Made by a program: the position numbers and the translations under genes
Notes under the pieces: generated by a model
Told to the model about the DNA's origin: nothing
What the model saw: only the letters and a program-made list of their open reading frames with translations
Databases searched by the model: none
Part shown: positions 5,489-5,916 of the stretch, piece after piece
Position numbering within the stretch: the first letter of the stretch is position 1
Layout of the letters: every line of letters starts with the position of its first letter
Origin: an uncultured Clostridia bacterium
GTDB lineage: Bacteria > Bacillota > Clostridia > Oscillospirales > Acutalibacteraceae
Assembly (NCBI GenBank): GCA_947174455.1
Contig: CAMWIZ010000061.1
Span: 1-5,916, forward strand
DNA: 5,916 nt
Reading direction: 5' to 3'

Positions 5489-5916
5489 TTAGTCCAAGAA
5501 ACCCTTGCTGTAATGACGCATCATCATCTGTGATTCAAGCTGCTTAACTGTGTCAAGTGCAACACCTACGAGAATGATGATTGAAGTACCGCTGAGTGAC
5601 ATGCTTCCAAGCTTGGAAACTGCACCAAATATAAGCGGCAAGAGTGCAATAACTGACAGGAAAAGTGCTCCTATAAGAGTAATTCTTGACAAAATTTTTG
5701 CAATAAAGTCAGCCGTCGGTCGGCCCGGACGAATACCCGGAATAGTACCGTTGTTCTGACGAAGATTATTGGACATTTCTACAGGGTTATACTGGATAGT
5801 CGTGTAGAAATAAGCAAACATGATTATAAGAATAAAATAAATTACCATATATCCCCAGTTTGTTGTGCTGAAGAAGTTGAAGAAGCTCTGCCAGAAAGGA
5901 GACGGTTCTTTAACGA
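5489..5916 (-). CDS. secY: protein translocase subunit SecY, C-terminal part (runs off the window)
   Basis: Only the last 141 codons are present; the gene continues past the right edge in an open frame. SecY is the membrane channel of the Sec export pathway, working with SecE, SecG, SecA and ribosomes. Visible in order are the end of an outside loop (SPFWQSFFNFF), TM8 (MVIYFILIIMFAYFYTTI), and the cytoplasmic C5 loop with NPVEMSNNLRQNNG and PGIRPGRPT. TM9 (ITLIGALFLSVIALLPLIF), TM10 (GTSIIILVGVALDTVKQLE) and the short tail QMMMRHYSKGFLD follow. The arginine in GIRPG corresponds to E. coli R357, needed for work with SecA. The ATG at 5848 is an internal methionine and not the start. adk follows 23 nt after the stop. 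Confidence 0.98.
   Translation of the reverse strand, partial: VKEPSPFWQSFFNFFSTTNWGYMVIYFILIIMFAYFYTTIQYNPVEMSNNLRQNNGTIPGIRPGRPTADFIAKILSRITLIGALFLSVIALLPLIFGAVSKLGSMSLSGTSIIILVGVALDTVKQLESQMMMRHYSKGFLD

Overview
The window is a stretch of the conserved bacterial ribosomal-protein 'spc/alpha' superoperon, read entirely on the minus strand, followed by a tRNA gene. In transcription order (right to left) it holds secY (3' part only), adk, map, a small KOW-domain RNA-binding protein, infA, rpmJ, rpsM, rpsK, rpsD, rpoA and rplQ. After rplQ come a hairpin, about 400 bases of AT-rich non-coding DNA, and tRNA-Arg(CCG) at the left edge.

Organism: almost certainly a member of the Firmicutes, class Clostridia. 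The reasons are the gene order secY-adk-map-KOW-infA-rpmJ-rpsM-rpsK-rpsD-rpoA-rplQ, strong AGGAGG-type ribosome binding sites before nearly every gene, a four-cysteine (zinc) LID in adenylate kinase, and a cysteine-poor S4. rpsD lies inside the operon, whereas in Bacillus it stands apart. The protein sequences look most like the Ruminococcaceae/Oscillospiraceae to me, but that is an impression and not a computed placement.

How the genes work together: infA, rpmJ, rpsM, rpsK and rpsD supply initiation factor 1 and ribosomal proteins L36, S13, S11 and S4. rpoA supplies the RNA polymerase alpha subunit and rplQ supplies L17. secY is the protein-export channel, adk balances adenine nucleotides, and map removes the initiator methionine from new proteins. 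Intergenic gaps are 2 to 69 nt and no terminator is visible inside the cluster, so one long mRNA entering from beyond the right edge is likely. A perfect 10-bp hairpin 19 nt after the rplQ stop is the likely end of that transcript, although its U-tract is short.

Region by region: 1-27 is the tRNA flank; 28-104 is tRNA-Arg; 105-510 is non-coding, with a well-spaced minus-strand promoter candidate at 274-302, a second weaker one at 134-162 and a small hairpin between them; 511-540 is the terminator hairpin; 560-5916 is the operon.

I see no mobile element, CRISPR array, phage gene or new defence system. This is mostly core housekeeping DNA. The parts most worth a second look are the poorly characterised KOW/L14e-like protein, the TTG start of infA, and the non-coding gap with its own promoter.
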